Of a DNA stretch of 64,000 nt, positions 31,140 to 43,011 are shown piece after piece. Both the position numbers and the translations under genes were made by a program. The number at the start of each line of letters is the position of its first letter. Within the stretch, counting starts at the first letter, position 1. Below the pieces are notes generated by a model. It had not been told where the DNA came from. It saw nothing but the letters and a program-made list of their open reading frames with translations, and searched no databases. Origin of the DNA: Chaenocephalus aceratus (lineage: Eukaryota > Chordata > Actinopteri > Perciformes > Channichthyidae); NCBI GenBank assembly GCA_023974075.1, contig CM043800.1:37610060-37674059 (forward strand), written 5' to 3'.

Positions 31140-31500
31140 TTCTTGCACAATTAATGTATATATAATATCCTGCATTATATTTGCTACTAGAAATTTGTAT
31201 TTCCACATGTATTTTTTTTTACTTTTTAGTGCTATTTTATTTCAGAAATATTTTGGACTGTTTATTTCTAGTGTCTTAATTTCTCTTATGTACATTGCCT
31301 TGTTTTTTATGCCGCTGCAACGCAAACATTTCCCAAATTGATCAATAAAGTACTAATCTACCTATCTACCTATCCATCCATCTATCTATCTCTCTATCCG
31401 TCTATCTCTCTCTCTATCCGTCTATCTCTATCTATCTCTCTATCTATCTCTCTCTATCCGTCTATCTCTCTCTCTCTCTCTCTCTCTATCTCTATCTCTC
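31140..31500 (+). mobile_element. LINE 3' tail with (TATC)n
   Basis: T-rich block ending TTGATCAATAAAGTACTAAT, then about 170 bp of CTAC/CTAT/TCTC tetranucleotides. This is a usual fish LINE 3' terminus that has grown a microsatellite. Confidence 0.6.
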
Positions 31501-31558
31501 TCTAAACCCATCTGGACTGATTAAGGCCTTTAAATCAGAATAGTGAACCCCCTCACCT

Positions 31559-34500
31559 TCACCAGTCGTAGCGCGGGCGGCTCTGAGGCTGACGGTGTCT
31601 GGGCGACTCGTGTCTGGGCGACTCGTGCCGGGCTCCGGGGGGGGTCGGGGGGCTGGGGGGGGCCGCGGGGGCCGGGAGGGCAGCTGCTGACCGCCCCCCG
31701 TCGATCTCGGCCGTACTCCAGCGCCCGGGCGGTCGGGGGACGTACCTCCCCGCCTCCCTCCTCCACTCCTCGTCAAACGCTCCAGCATCAGCTAAAGGAG
31801 GGGAGGAAAGGAAAGGATAGGAATTGAAGGCAAGGCAAGTGTATTCAATCGCACCTTGATACGCTTACACTGTACAATATGATGCAGTACTATACCAGTC
31901 AAAAGTATTCAAAGTAGCTTAAAAACAAGATACAAGTAATGTACTTAAGCTTTGAGACTTTGTATGTGCCGGATTATTTCCATTTCAGTTGTTGTAGTTT
32001 ATACTTTATGCTGACAGAGCAGTGTGAGATACACACATCTGAAATGTTTCGCTCGGACTCACTTTCTTCTTGTTAACTTATCCCCTTTGGAAAACTATAA
32101 TCTGACCCCGTGGTACCTTTTTAGTTTTCGCCGAAACTATTCCTCTTTTTTTAAATGCACATTAGTTAAGTTTACCTCGTCTTTCTATGACATGTATTCT
32201 ATTTGATCTTTACCTTGTGTGAATCCCATCTTTCATTCTGACACTGTTGCTGCCATAAACGCCTGAGTTTCCCCGAGGGGATGAATAAAGTTCCATCTTA
32301 TCTTATCTTAGCGTCAGGGTCAGGGGTTCACAACCTTTTCTATCTTTGAGTAACCGACGACCCCTGACTAAGTGCCATATGTATGGATATATTTCAAAAA
32401 CAATACACACTATGGCTGGAGAATATATGTATTTATAAAACGGACAAGTCAAATCAAGCAATCTGATTGGTTCTTAAGCCGTGATATAATGAGCGTATAT
32501 CACGGGTAGAATTGTAGTTACTTTTCACAGCAAGTCAGTATCCCTCCGCGCCTGAGAAAAGCTACAACTGTTACATTACGTCCGTTACGAAACTAACTAA
32601 CGAACAAAGCTTAAGATGGAAACATGTAAGGGATAATGTGCAGCAAGGACTTATTGACCGTTGTTAAGGGCGCTCACATCTGCAGAAAGAAGTCCGGTCG
32701 ATTTAACTGTATACAGTTTGGCTGAACATGTTTGCTTTTCAAACTGGGACAAGAAAACAGCGGAGCCGACCACGCCCCTTAACTGTGATATAATGGCCAT
32801 AAACCACGGCCTGTCGTGAGCTGTTGCTTAAATATATCATTGATATTGTCATATGACACTAGATACCGTCTTAGACTTTAAATATCGATAAATCAAATAA
32901 GCATCGTGTTTTCCTGGTTTTAAAGTCAGCAGTACAATAAAGTGTTTCGGATCCTTCTTGATTATTCTAGCAGTTTAGTTATTTGCCTTTTCGTCATTAA
33001 GTCATTAAATTCACATAACAGAGGATTATTTATCAGACTTCTCATTGTGTGAATATTTTATAAAAGCACCAATTGTCCTGCCAATATCGATATCGATGTA
33101 CTTGGTCAAAAATATCGACATATATGATGTTATTCAAGTCGCCCAGCCGTATCAACTGTTAAACTGAAGAATTGAGCCAAACAATGACCCTAATAACGGC
33201 GTGGACTTCAGGTAGAACGAGTGGTTTGGATGAAGCTGTTCACAGACATTATATAGGCTGTATGCTTTCATCAAAAGTTATATTACGGTCCTTAAACTCA
33301 AGGAGGCTTTTCCTGACACTTAGTCGTCCCCCAGGTTAAAAACCCAGTGGTCCGTGTAATCCGACAACATTACTTTTGTTTCTCGTTAACCCAGACGATG
33401 TATTCGGGATGAGTGCACGCCTCTCTCCTGAACATTGAGCATCTTTCTGGCCCGTTGACTCACTCTCATCGAGGTTAATGAAGTCATTTCTGTCCTCGCG
33501 GTCTCCGGTGCGGCGGTTTCGTGAACGCTCCATTACGTGTCCACGCTCCCCGATGTGGTGTCCGATGGCGAGGCGCTCCAGGCCGCTCTCGCTGTCCCTC
33601 ATCGACTGCCGCGTCTCACGGATCTGAAGACAAAAGTGATGACAAGTCACTTTAGCAGCTGTGAACTCTCAATGAACTCGGGCTGAAATGTTTGTATGAC
33701 AACGGTGATGTTATACTGTACATGATCGACTTATTGTCACTACAATTAATGCCGTTTCATGTGTTAATGAGGTCAGAAAGCCACAGTCCTGTCAGCACAA
33801 ATGAAGCATGAACATCCAGTCAGACGTAAAGAGGTTAATCAGGTCTACTTTGTAGCGTTTTGATGTTGAAGAGCTATCAGGCTCTTCTGGGGTTCCCTTT
33901 GCCTGTCGTGGGTTATATTGCTTTTTGTGCATGTAACGGTCACAAAAGCTCAAATCCTTGTGCCTGAAACCCCTCCACCGGACTCCTTTATTTACTTCAG
34001 TATCATACTGACATCACAACGTAACACTTGCGCTTCTATTGGCTCCAACACAATGTACGTGACAGGCAGTACGAGACAAATAAAGAGCTTTTTGAACATT
34101 AAAGCAGGGAGACATGTCCCAGGAGAGACACTAAGTACAAATATCAACCTGAACGTTAGCAGAATAAGTATTTTTTTAAGTTGCTGGGGTGCCAGTCAAT
34201 TTAAAACAGTTAGAGTCGAGTCAAACCCTACAAAGGGTATACGTATTAAAAAGCCAGGGCAAATGGAACAACGCTTTAAATTAACCATGTTAAATCCACA
34301 CTCTTCAACAAATCACAAACCCTTAATGCAACATAATAATATTTCTAAAGTTATCAATAGTGACAGTGTGATTCCATGAAGCCGTCCCATACAGAAAAAT
34401 AATAAGTATACACTGCAATAACTCCTTCCAGATGTTCCCAATACCCACTGGAACGAGTCCACTATGGAACTCAAAGTCAATCATTCACAGTACTTTCAGT

Positions 34501-37500
34501 TTAGTTCAATTGGACACTAAAAACCTGCTCATGTATTTGCCGATCTTTAATGAAATAGAGTTTAGTCGGTGTAGTCAGGTCAAGAAGGAAGGCTTTGGCA
34601 CCAATCAGCGCTCCCTCCCTATATGTATTGTGAACTTTTGAAAGAACATCCGGCAGTGGCTCAGTCAGTAGGGGCTTGGACTGTGAGCTGTAGGGTCGCC
34701 GTTTCAAGTCCCCGACCAGACATATTATATGGAGTGTGGACTTCTACTTGGAGAGGTCCCAGTTCACCTCCTGCCCTTGAGCAAGGCACCGGACACCCCC
34801 CTTCCCCTCTCACTCCCTGGGCGCTGTACAATAGCTGCCCACTGCCCCTAGTACTAGACTCCTGGTGCTAGGGTGGGTTAAAGCAGAGAACACATGTCAC
34901 TGTGTGCTCTGCATGTGAGACAATTAGGGGTTCATCCAAATTCTATTCTAACATTCATCCGTTTGCAACTATATCAATATTCCAATGACTTGTGTATATA
35001 CTGTTCTGCACTGTTTCTACTATATTCTGTATCCGTGTTATTGTGTTGCACTGTTGGGGGAGGCTGTGACCGCAGATTCCCATTGTCATATCTACACTGT
35101 AGCTAGTATGCACACATGACAATGAAAGCCTTGAATTGAAAAAGTACTTAATCATCAGATGTCCTCACCCCTCCTGGTCCTGTTCTCGTCGCACTCGTCT
35201 GCTGATAAACTTCAGGAGGCCCCGCGTCCGAAGAGGAGTAGGAGATCATCGTCGAAGAGGAATACGTCTGACAGTTCGATGAGCCGGACATTCTTTCCTG
35301 CGAGAAGAAAATAAATGGCGTGGCGTTCAGACACAGCTTTCATTCACGAGGGTCCTTACGGTGTGTTTCTTTGGACACGGCTCCACAGGACTACTCACCC
35401 ACGTTTCCCATCATGTCTCCCATCATGCCAAACATATCCATGAACCCTCCGCCACCACCTCCACCCTGCACAAATTAAACTTTATTAAATCATCAACTGA
35501 CGTCAAGTATTAACACAGTGTTGGAAAGTACAGCGTGTATTGTCAGTTTAGTGCAGCGATGGTCATTCTCGTAAGCCTCTCCACTTCTTTTTAGAGCAAG
35601 AAGAAGCATGCAACACACTTAAGTTTTAGACAGCCATTTGCAAAGTGTGATCTTGGGTTATGTTGATGAATATACATTTGTTTTAATGCAATCTCTGAGT
35701 GGGTGTTTACTCCGTGTGTGATCATGGACACAGCTGGACTAACATGCAGTTATGGGCTTTATTTAAGCACTTAAGAAATGTCTTAAGAAAGATCCTTTTA
35801 TGACCAAAAACTCTTCTTAGATAAATCAATAAGATAAGTGTGTGATGGGAATTTACGTTTTTCTTTGGAAAAAGAAACAAGTCCTGTTTTCTTTGTCCTT
35901 ATTCTGTTGGTAAGGTGAGAAAGGACAAGCACAGATTCAAGTAAATATGGTGTCTTTTCCCACCACATTGCCCTTATAGTGTTTAAGTGTAAACCCAACT
36001 TAATTGAATGTAACATGGAGCATGAATTTAAAACTAGAATACATGGCGACGGCTTTTTCACACATGAAGTTCAGTAACTCTTTGACACATGGCGAAGTCA
36101 CTTGATTGTACATGTGTGTCATCTGTACAATTACATGTAAACTATATGTTTCAAGCTTTTGAAAGAGCTCAAAGAAGAAGCTATTTACCATTCCCATCAT
36201 GCCGAAGGGCGTCATGGCACCAGCCTGAAAGAAAACGTACAATGAGATTAAAAAGGTACGAACAGGATGGGTCGTTTAACGTCAGCTTTCATACAACACA
36301 TGCAGCTCAAAGTGCAAAGTACACATCACCGTTAAAACAAACAAGAAATTCCACTCAGATTATTTGTAAGACCTTTAAAAGGTGCATGCAGCAAATATAC
36401 ATGTAATCAGATAGACACAAGGAGGTCAAGGTATGATAATAACAATAAATAAGGGTTTCTCTCTGACGGATAAGACAACCGAGTCGATGCACACAATATA
36501 AACCCCATAAACCAAAGTGGACAATATCGGTACAACAGAAAACACAAATAAAAAGACCTATGGCAGGTAAATAATAAAGACTAAAAGGACATTTAAAGTG
36601 GGGGGTTGATAATACAAAGCTAATCTAAACAGATGTGTGTTTAAACATATACAGTGGCTCAACATGGCGGAGAGTTACCTGTCTGCGTGGGGCGCGGGGG
36701 GGTTGTATCGCGGGGGTGAGAGCAAGGGATCCATGCCGAAGGGTCCGAACATCATCCTCATCTGCTGCCTGTGAGCAGCGAATGGATCCTGCAAGACATC
36801 AGATTACACTTTAACTTATTGGTTGTTAAGACTCGAGACACGGGGAGTCGACTCACGGTACAGTGTGCGAGTGCAGGGTGAACGTAGGATGATAAAAAAT
36901 GAAGGATAACATGTTGGGGATCACGAGGGCCCAGGAGTTCAACAAATCAGATTTTGAATCCCATTCTTTGTGATCCGGGATCAGACAACTCGGACAGATT
37001 TAGTCCCAGTATTTCAAAGCACTTCGCGATCACCCTGATCCAGATTCAGGCTTTTCAAGATGACTCGATCCTGAATATGAGTGCTGTAATCCTACCGATC
37101 TCCATCTAGTGGATATGAAAAATAACACAAGGAAGACAAGAGACCACATTGCAGAGACATCTACTGTCCGCAATTACTTTTGAAAGGTGACGGACTTTTT
37201 TTTGTTGAAGATATTTTTCCTTTAATCTAAATTACATTTTGATTGGCAGTCTTTGCTGTGATACTTTTATGAGCATAAACATTTTTGTCATCAACATTTG
37301 GTTGAAAGCAAAATAGGCCCGCACAAACGTGAGCAAAAAATGAAATGTATTTCCCATGAAGGCTAAACATGGTGTATTATTTCAGTTAACAAACTTTGCC
37401 ATCTTATTTATATTGAAACATATTTAAATAAATTGTACAGTACGTTTTGCTCTGGTAATCCTGGAAACCCACCCCTCTGGTGGGATCAGGATCATCCAGT

Positions 37501-39160
37501 TTTTTGGGATCAAACTGATGCCAATCCTGTGTTGTCGGTTTGAACTACCCGTTTTGAAGATTTGGTCCAGATTAAAGCTTGGATTGGATTTCCTGATCGG
37601 ATATCGAAGTGATCCTAACCCTGTGTTTTGGTTTTGAACTCCGCAAAATCCAAATCTGATCAGATGGGGATTAAAAGTGTTGAACTCCTGGGCCCTGGAT
37701 ATCAACAGTTCCCATAGGGTTTAAATCCTAAAACCGTCTTCTTGGAACTTGTTTAGTTTGGGGTAAAACAAACGGTCTGGCAATGGAAACATCTTTATCT
37801 TTCAAAGGTGAAGTAAAGTGTAAAAAAAAAAGCGTCATTTTAGAATGGGTGCCCAAGCTTCAGATTTTTATCAAAACTAGCGTTGCCATGTTGTCAAAGC
37901 ATGCTTACTGTATACTACCGGTTTGACTTGAGTGTATGTATAACGTGTTAAAGGTTTAACAGAACCTCCTTGAGTAAAGAACCACGTTTCAGTTCCCACA
38001 GTGCGAGTAATGAGCCAAGCCTTAAGGAGTTGTTGCAGGTTCCTTTCCAGACAATTAACTAGTCAATTAAGGTTACATTTAAATCAAGCTTTTTCAGAGC
38101 ATGGACGGAGCCGTAAAACAGAGTCACTTACCCAATTGACAGAAAGAGGACAGACAACTCTGTTGATTTTTGTCAAACATTATAACAGGAAATATAATAA
38201 CGGATCTTAAATTGTAATCATTGACTTCACAATAACGGCATTGTTTCAGAACCTGCCTGGCTGTTGTTTTGAGATTATAACAGTGCTTTTGCTTACTTTG
38301 CGACAGGCTGACCGTAGGGGATCACAGAACCCCCCAGAAGGCCACCATAGTTTTCAGTGGCATTGCATTATTCAAAACTAAGATGAAGCGAGTGTGTGCT
38401 GGTGCATGAAGTCTATAATGACATCCACAGTTCCACATTTACTCAACCCTTTCAAATCAGTTTCCTATGAATGCAAATGAATGCAAATGTGTTATGCTGG
38501 GCAGAAAAGGGATTGTCAGCACTTTTCAGTTTCATGCATTCGTCAAATGTAGTGGAAACTCCTCATGCAACGTTATGTAAAAGGTACTCTGTTACCTGCA
38601 CCATCACATCAATCAGAATCAGGTGTATTGCCAAGTAGGTATAACACAGAGGAACTGGCCTTGGTGTATCCATAAACACAGTTAAAAGAAGACAAAAGGC
38701 CAAACAATAAAAAACAATTGAACTGGATAGTATATCTAATACACATAATACAATAAAATGCAGTATTGTTATGGAGAATGGAAAGCTTGCTGATACTAAG
38801 AGAGGTAGCTTGTGTACAAATGAGTACAAGCAATGCCACCTGCTATCAATTAGCTTAATCCCAAGTTAGGAAAGTAGTGATAATCGCACATTTGAGCAGT
38901 TGGTGATTATTTTCCTCTGCTTTTGGGCTTTGACAGCTTTTTTGTTATGTCTATCCAACATGGTGGACCACTGTAGGCCCCCACAGCTGGAGAAACGTTA
39001 GGGTACCTGCTTAAGACACAGTGAAAAAACACCACCTAGCATGTGCATTTCGCCCCTCTTGCAACCACACAGTGATACAAGTGTCTACACAACATACACA
39101 TAATGTCCACACTTACATCATGTAGGGGTCGTCATCAACGTCATTCAAGTACCGAAACAT
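31559..39160 (-). CDS. mlf2: Myeloid leukemia factor 2
   Basis: Nucleo-cytoplasmic protein of the MLF family. Coding exons on the minus strand: 39160-39117 ([14 protein letters not shown]), 36788-36679 ([20 protein letters not shown]), 36224-36189 ([12 protein letters not shown]), 35465 to about 35403 ([16 protein letters not shown]), 35297-35169 ([20 protein letters not shown], then [17 protein letters not shown]), 33623-33464 ([36 protein letters not shown]) and 31791-31559 ([15 protein letters not shown], ending RPRYDW stop). The RYDW end matches MLF2 rather than MLF1. The last exon is richer in Pro and carries a duplicated RHESP unit. Exon 2 is two bases short of what its neighbours' phases need (see findings), and the exon 4 donor is uncertain (35403 or 35399). 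Introns hold SINE, LINE-tail and MITE copies. Confidence 0.9.
32180..32321 (+). mobile_element. LINE 3' tail with (TTATC)n
   Basis: Reads TTTCCCCGAGGGGATGAATA AAG, then TTCCATCTTATCTTATCTTA, a common fish LINE terminus. It lies in the last mlf2 intron. Confidence 0.65.
32420..32830. repeat. Dispersed repeat, partly shared with 44655-44720
   Basis: Contains GTCAAATCAAGCAATCTGAT and TGGTTCTTAAGCC, whose reverse complement occurs at 44665-44710. Ends in CTGTGATATAATGGCCATAA text that mirrors GCCGTGATATAATGAGCG at its start, suggesting inverted termini. Confidence 0.5.
33870..34165 (+). mobile_element. MITE family B copy, single-unit version
   Basis: Aligns with 27130-27560 (CACTTGCGCTTCTATTGGCT, AAAGAGCTTTTTGAACATTA, GGGAGACATGTCCCAG), but carries only one copy of the block that is tandem at 27498. 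Lies in mlf2 intron 5. Confidence 0.75.
34651..34935 (+). mobile_element. tRNA-derived SINE
   Basis: The head 34651-34721 has pol III promoter-like boxes (TGGCTCAGTCAGTAGG and GTTTCAAGTCCCC), followed by the fish SINE body word CCTTGAGCAAGGCACC (34777-34792). Lies in mlf2 intron 5. It is a SINE head, not a functional tRNA gene. Confidence 0.75.
36296..36570. repeat. Dispersed repeat A, copy 2
   Basis: Same order of blocks as 4055-4335 (ACACATGCAGCTCAAAGTGC, CTCAGATTATTTGT, GCATGCAGCAAATATACATG, CTCTGACGGATAAGACA). Lies in mlf2 intron 2. Confidence 0.7.
36679..36788 (-). CDS. mlf2: mlf2 coding exon 2 (apparent frame damage)
   Basis: Length is 110 bases. Exon 1 ends after two codon bases (AT before gtaagt) and exon 3 starts in phase 0, so a length of 3n+1 is needed. 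The text [10 protein letters not shown] only reads in a frame that wants one more G at the acceptor (CAGGATCC). The end APRRQ only reads if one more C is present in GCGCCCCACGCAGACAG. Both sites are short G/C runs. Confidence 0.7.
36926..37696. mobile_element. MITE D with inverted ends AGGGCCCAGGAGTTCAACA
   Basis: 36926-36944 and 37678-37696 are inverted copies of the 19-base end. The 771-bp interior has several GATCC-rich segments and no transposase. Flanks GGATCACG and GGATATCA are not a convincing duplication. Lies in mlf2 intron 1. Confidence 0.7.
38605..38690 (-). mobile_element. LINE 3' tail (minus strand)
   Basis: Plus-strand CAGAATCAGGTGTATTGCCA AGTAGGT and GGAACTGGCCTTGGTG are the reverse of a common fish LINE end that terminates in GATTCTG. 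Lies in mlf2 intron 1. Confidence 0.6.
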
Positions 39161-39438
39161 GCTGGGTGGTTTAACTCAGCTGGCTGATGCTATGCTAGCC
39201 AGCTAGCTAGGTAAACAGTCGTGTTTTTCAAGGATGAGACAGAATGACGGCCGCTAACTGCCAACAGGCTGAAATGAAGCTCCTTTTATCAACCCCTTCC
39301 CCAGAAACACTCAATCCAGCGGCTGTTATCAAAGCGAGAGGCGGCCCAGAGTCCCAGAAGATAGTAAATTCCAGAAACCTGGACCAAACATGAAAACGGA
39401 AGTCAGTCCTCTGACAAAGAGAAGCTACACTGCTATAA

Positions 39439-39857
39439 AGTTAGCATCAGAGCTAATGACAGGACTTCCGGTAGCTTTACCTTTCAAATAAACTACTTCC
39501 CTAGAGGCCTTTTATTACATCAGTTCATTATTTAGATTTTGGAATACTGTAAGCCAAGATATGATACAAAATGTCAAGTCAAAATTATGTACACTTCATA
39601 CATCTTTATATGCACACTCCTTGGACAATTTTGAACATTTTCTCCACCAAACTAGCACTTCTAATAACTGCACACCTCTTTAATTTTAGAACAGATTTTT
39701 ATTCAGATTTATGCTTTGAAGAAGCCCTATATTTCTTTGATCCAAATACAAAAATAAAGACAAGTTACCACTGCTGCCCCAAGTTTGCATCAGAGCTAAT
39801 GCCAGGGACTTCCGGTAGCTTTGCCTTTCAAAATAAACTACTTCCCCAGAGGCTTTT
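39439..39857. repeat. 74-77 bp direct duplication upstream of mlf2, each with an ETS motif
   Basis: 39439-39512 and 39781-39857 match at most positions (GCATCAGAGCTAATG, GACTTCCGGTAGCTTT, AACTACTTCC). Each has ACTTCCGG (39464-39471 and 39808-39815), the ETS/GABP core, about 300 and 650 bp upstream of the mlf2 ATG. Confidence 0.75.
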
Positions 39858-39879
39858 CTGGTAATTGTTTTTTTTTTGA

Positions 39880-40062
39880 CAGACAAGACAGTCAGACAGA
39901 CACACAGAAGACAGGCAGACAGTCAGAAAGACAGACACACAGAAGACAGGCAGACAGCATACAGACAGACAGGCAGACAGGTAGTATAGATAAATAGGTA
40001 GATATATAGATAGATAGGTAGATAGGTAGTAATAGGCAGGCAGCCGATATATATATATATAT
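39880..40062. repeat. Impure GACAGACA / GATAGGTA microsatellite and (TA)n
   Basis: GACAGACA-type tetranucleotides pass into GATAGGTA-type and end in a (TA)n run at 40047-40062. Confidence 0.85.
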
Positions 40063-40066
40063 CTGT

Positions 40067-40082
40067 CCACCAGGCGGCAGTG
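40067..40082 (+). promoter_or_regulatory. CTCF-like site
   Basis: CCACCAGGCGGCAGTG fits the CTCF core CCASYAGRKGGCRS at all but one position (C in place of K). Located between the divergent mlf2 and cdc42-like genes. Confidence 0.4.
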
Positions 40083-40121
40083 TTTTATATTACACATATG
40101 TGACTTTTGCTCCTCCATTCT

Positions 40122-40191
40122 ACGCATGCGCAGAACGTAATTCGACCCTCAAACCGATGTAACCAACGCCTAACCTGTCCGAAGAAAAACG
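40122..40191 (+). promoter_or_regulatory. NRF1-like site and putative 5' UTR exon of the cdc42-like gene
   Basis: ACGCATGCGCAG at 40122-40133 resembles the NRF1 palindrome. The following stretch ends AAAAACG at 40191 with a strong donor gtgagtaaag. CDC42 genes have a noncoding first exon, and coding exon 1 here begins exactly at an acceptor before the ATG, so this is a reasonable first exon about 4.9 kb upstream. Confidence 0.4.
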
Positions 40192-40199
40192 GTGAGTAA

Positions 40200-41475
40200 A
40201 GTTAGAAAAACAGCCTTAAAATACATATGTATTCTTTATTTACTATGGTACTTATGTAAGAAAGTCCCCGTTAACAAAACAAAGCTTCTACCGAAAGAAA
40301 ACGCCTTTTGATTGCCGTTAAAATCCGCGTACTGTTAAAGTTTCCGAGCTATAATGTGTCGACTAACATCAATCTGGGGAAATGAAGTTGTTATCCCTGC
40401 TGTTGTTTTATTATTCACCTGTTTTGTATCATAGATTAAACTGTCGCTAGTTTTATGTCGTTAGATAATAATGGCAACAGTTTGACAGACGACATACACT
40501 TGAATAACCTCTCATTTCATCAATCTGAGCCAAAAAGAGCAAATTACAAAAAATTAGCCTCAGATTTAACAGCTTTTTGTTGGTTTGTTAAAGATTCTTA
40601 GTGTCAAGTTTGTGCTTTAAAGTTTCCACAGGATCTGCATTTATCTGATGAATTGCTTATTTAGGCGGAAGTGTTGGGCAGTATCCGCCTCCGAATGGGC
40701 TAATGCAGGCCGTCGTTTTGTTACACATGTCTGGTATGTAGTCTATGCGGAGGGATTCACTGTCATCAATAAGCAGACACATGTAGCAACAAGGTAAGGA
40801 TGTGAAGATGTGTACTATTACGACCTTAATCGTGTATCTTTTGTAACAACCCACAATACCACATAATTATAACACTAAAATCAAGCTAGAGTACTTTAAA
40901 TGGAGAAATCCTACTTGTGCACCGTACATTTTGTATTATTTGTATTATTTACCAAGTCTTCCACTTGAAACTAGCTCTGTGTGTTTGAAATATCAATATC
41001 ATAATTAGTTGGTATTTAAAACACATCTGGATGCAATAAAGCATTACATAAGAGTCACATTGCAGGTTACACAGTGCGAACACCTTTTTTCACCTTCACA
41101 TTATTGTTTTTTGTAACAAGTTGAGGAACTACATACATGTATGGATGTAGATTAACAAAGAATAGACATCTTTAACATGTTTGGAGACAATGTAGTAAGT
41201 TAAAATGTAACTGTATAACAGAAGTCCTTTTTTATTTTGGCAAAAAGTCTGCCGAGCGATGTTTTTATTTACTGAAGTTTCCTGAACTAAAATTGACTTA
41301 TCTTATAATAAAAGTGCAAAACTGGAAATGTATTTTTGTCTTAACAAGGCCCTTCAATGTTTGTGTTTTACACATCTAACCAAAAGACATGCCAGTGTTT
41401 GACGCCACAAGATACCACCAGCATAAGAAACATAAACTAGACAATGCCGTATATAGATAAATAAAACAGAGGATG
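40200..41475 (+). other. Presumed intron 1 of the cdc42-like gene, left part
   Basis: AT-rich, with no coding match or repeat recognised. Confidence 0.4.
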
Positions 41476-42395
41476 TGTGATGGATAATGATCAGGGTGGA
41501 TATGCGAGTGTGGTGTTTGAGACGTGATTTGAAAATGGGGGAGAGAGTCAGTGTGCGGATATCAAGTGGGAGGGATTTCGAGAGGCGGGGTGTAGAGCGG
41601 CTGAAGGCTCTAGACCAGGGGTTTCAAACTCAAGGCCCGGGGGCCAAATCAGGCCCTTGGTGGATTTAATTTCGGCCCGCAGGATAATTTTAATTCCTAT
41701 TAGATCTGGCCCGCCGGTATATTGCAATCGCACAACCTTCACTCCATCCTGAGGGTCTCCTCCGCTCAGAGCCTGAGCCCAAACATTGATGACCTTGCCC
41801 CCGAGATGAGATGCCAAGTATCTGAGCTAGCATCACAGAGCAGCACACTGAGTTCATGGATGTTTCCTTCTGCACTTTGTTTCTCACGGCAACAGGGCAT
41901 GTTTGGTTTGTTCTTTGAGGGGAATAGTTTTGTTGAAGCTGTTGTTGGCCTGTGGAGAAATGTACTCATAAGAAATGAAGCTGGAGATAGAGCCGTAAGA
42001 AATGAATGCATCTGATTATTTAATGTTGTTTTTATAGGCAATCATTTCAGCTTTGTTAGTTTCCAGGTTTAATATGTGCAATAAATTCATTTCAATACGT
42101 TTGTATAAACATTGAACCAGTCCGGCCCTCGACTAATTGGCCCACTGTGTATTTGAGTTTGACACCCCTGCTCTAGCCCCCATGGTGGTTAAACGGAAGG
42201 GGGTGCAGTGAGGTGGAGGGAAGTGCGGATGGATGGATGTGTTGATGTGCAGGAGGTCGGAGAGGTACAGAGGAGTGAGGTTACGCATGGCCTTAAAGGT
42301 GAGGAGCAGAATCTTAAACAGGATACGGGATTTGACGGGGAGCCAGCGAAGCTGCTGAAGAACAGGAGTGATGTGGTTAATTTGAGGGGGTTCTG
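41476..42395 (-). mobile_element. LINE C-terminal/3' fragment, interrupted by a hAT MITE
   Basis: Minus-strand text NHITPVLQQLRWLPVKSRIL, FKILLLTFKAMRNLTPLYLS (42385-42240), then across the insertion LPLDIRTLTLSPIFKSRLK (41590-41500) is the usual CR1/L2 C-terminus. It is interrupted at 41616-42170. Confidence 0.8.
41616..42170. mobile_element. hAT-type MITE with TIRs and near-exact TSD, nested in the LINE
   Basis: Ends CAGGGGTTTCAAACTCA and TGAGTTTGACACCCCTG. Flanking octamers CTCTAGAC (41608-41615) and CTCTAGCC (42171-42178). Same family as 5116-5807, as shown by the ends and the GGCCCGGGGGCCAAATC block. Confidence 0.87.
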
Positions 42396-43011
42396 GTGGT
42401 GATGTCTACAAACTTAAGCAGTGTCAAATTGATAAACACAAATATGACTGATTCTAAATTATATATAAACAAATTATCTCCTTAATTACACATCCGAAAA
42501 GGGGTGGGGAGAAGTTTACACTTATTTAATCCCACCCGTTCTTTCAGTCTTAATATGTAACACTGTAACTGACAACTCTATTATTGTTTTTCATCTCATT
42601 AATATGAATAAAGTTAAGGTAACAGAAACTTTATGTGATCAAAATCAAACGCCTCTAAAATAGAAACCGAGCATTTCAACCTTCATTAAAGTCGTGCTTT
42701 ATTGCAGGTCTGTTTTATTAGACTTCATTAGTTTTCATTAGGTGTGCGTAATAAACTGGCAGCTGATTGTAAGGTTATTAAGTGTATCGGCCCGCCGTGT
42801 AAAATCTTACAAGATACACAAGATGTTACAGGCAAAGACCTTTCGGTACCACTTTACAATAAGACTACCCTTATAAAGGATTCATAAATGGTTTATAATT
42901 AGGTTGTAAACACTTTATTAATCATTAAGAACCATTTATAAACCAGTTCTAATATAGTTCAACTACATACATCAACACAGACTCACTATTTGGCAAGATG
43001 ACTAAGCCTTA

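Noticed and set aside
31492..31827. Pro/Arg/Gly-rich frames on both strands at the mlf2 last exon
   Set aside because: Shadows of the mlf2 terminal exon, whose own frame ends in RYDW and a stop.
34651..34721. Possible tRNA gene
   Set aside because: Only the promoter boxes resemble a tRNA; no cloverleaf was evident, and a SINE body follows.
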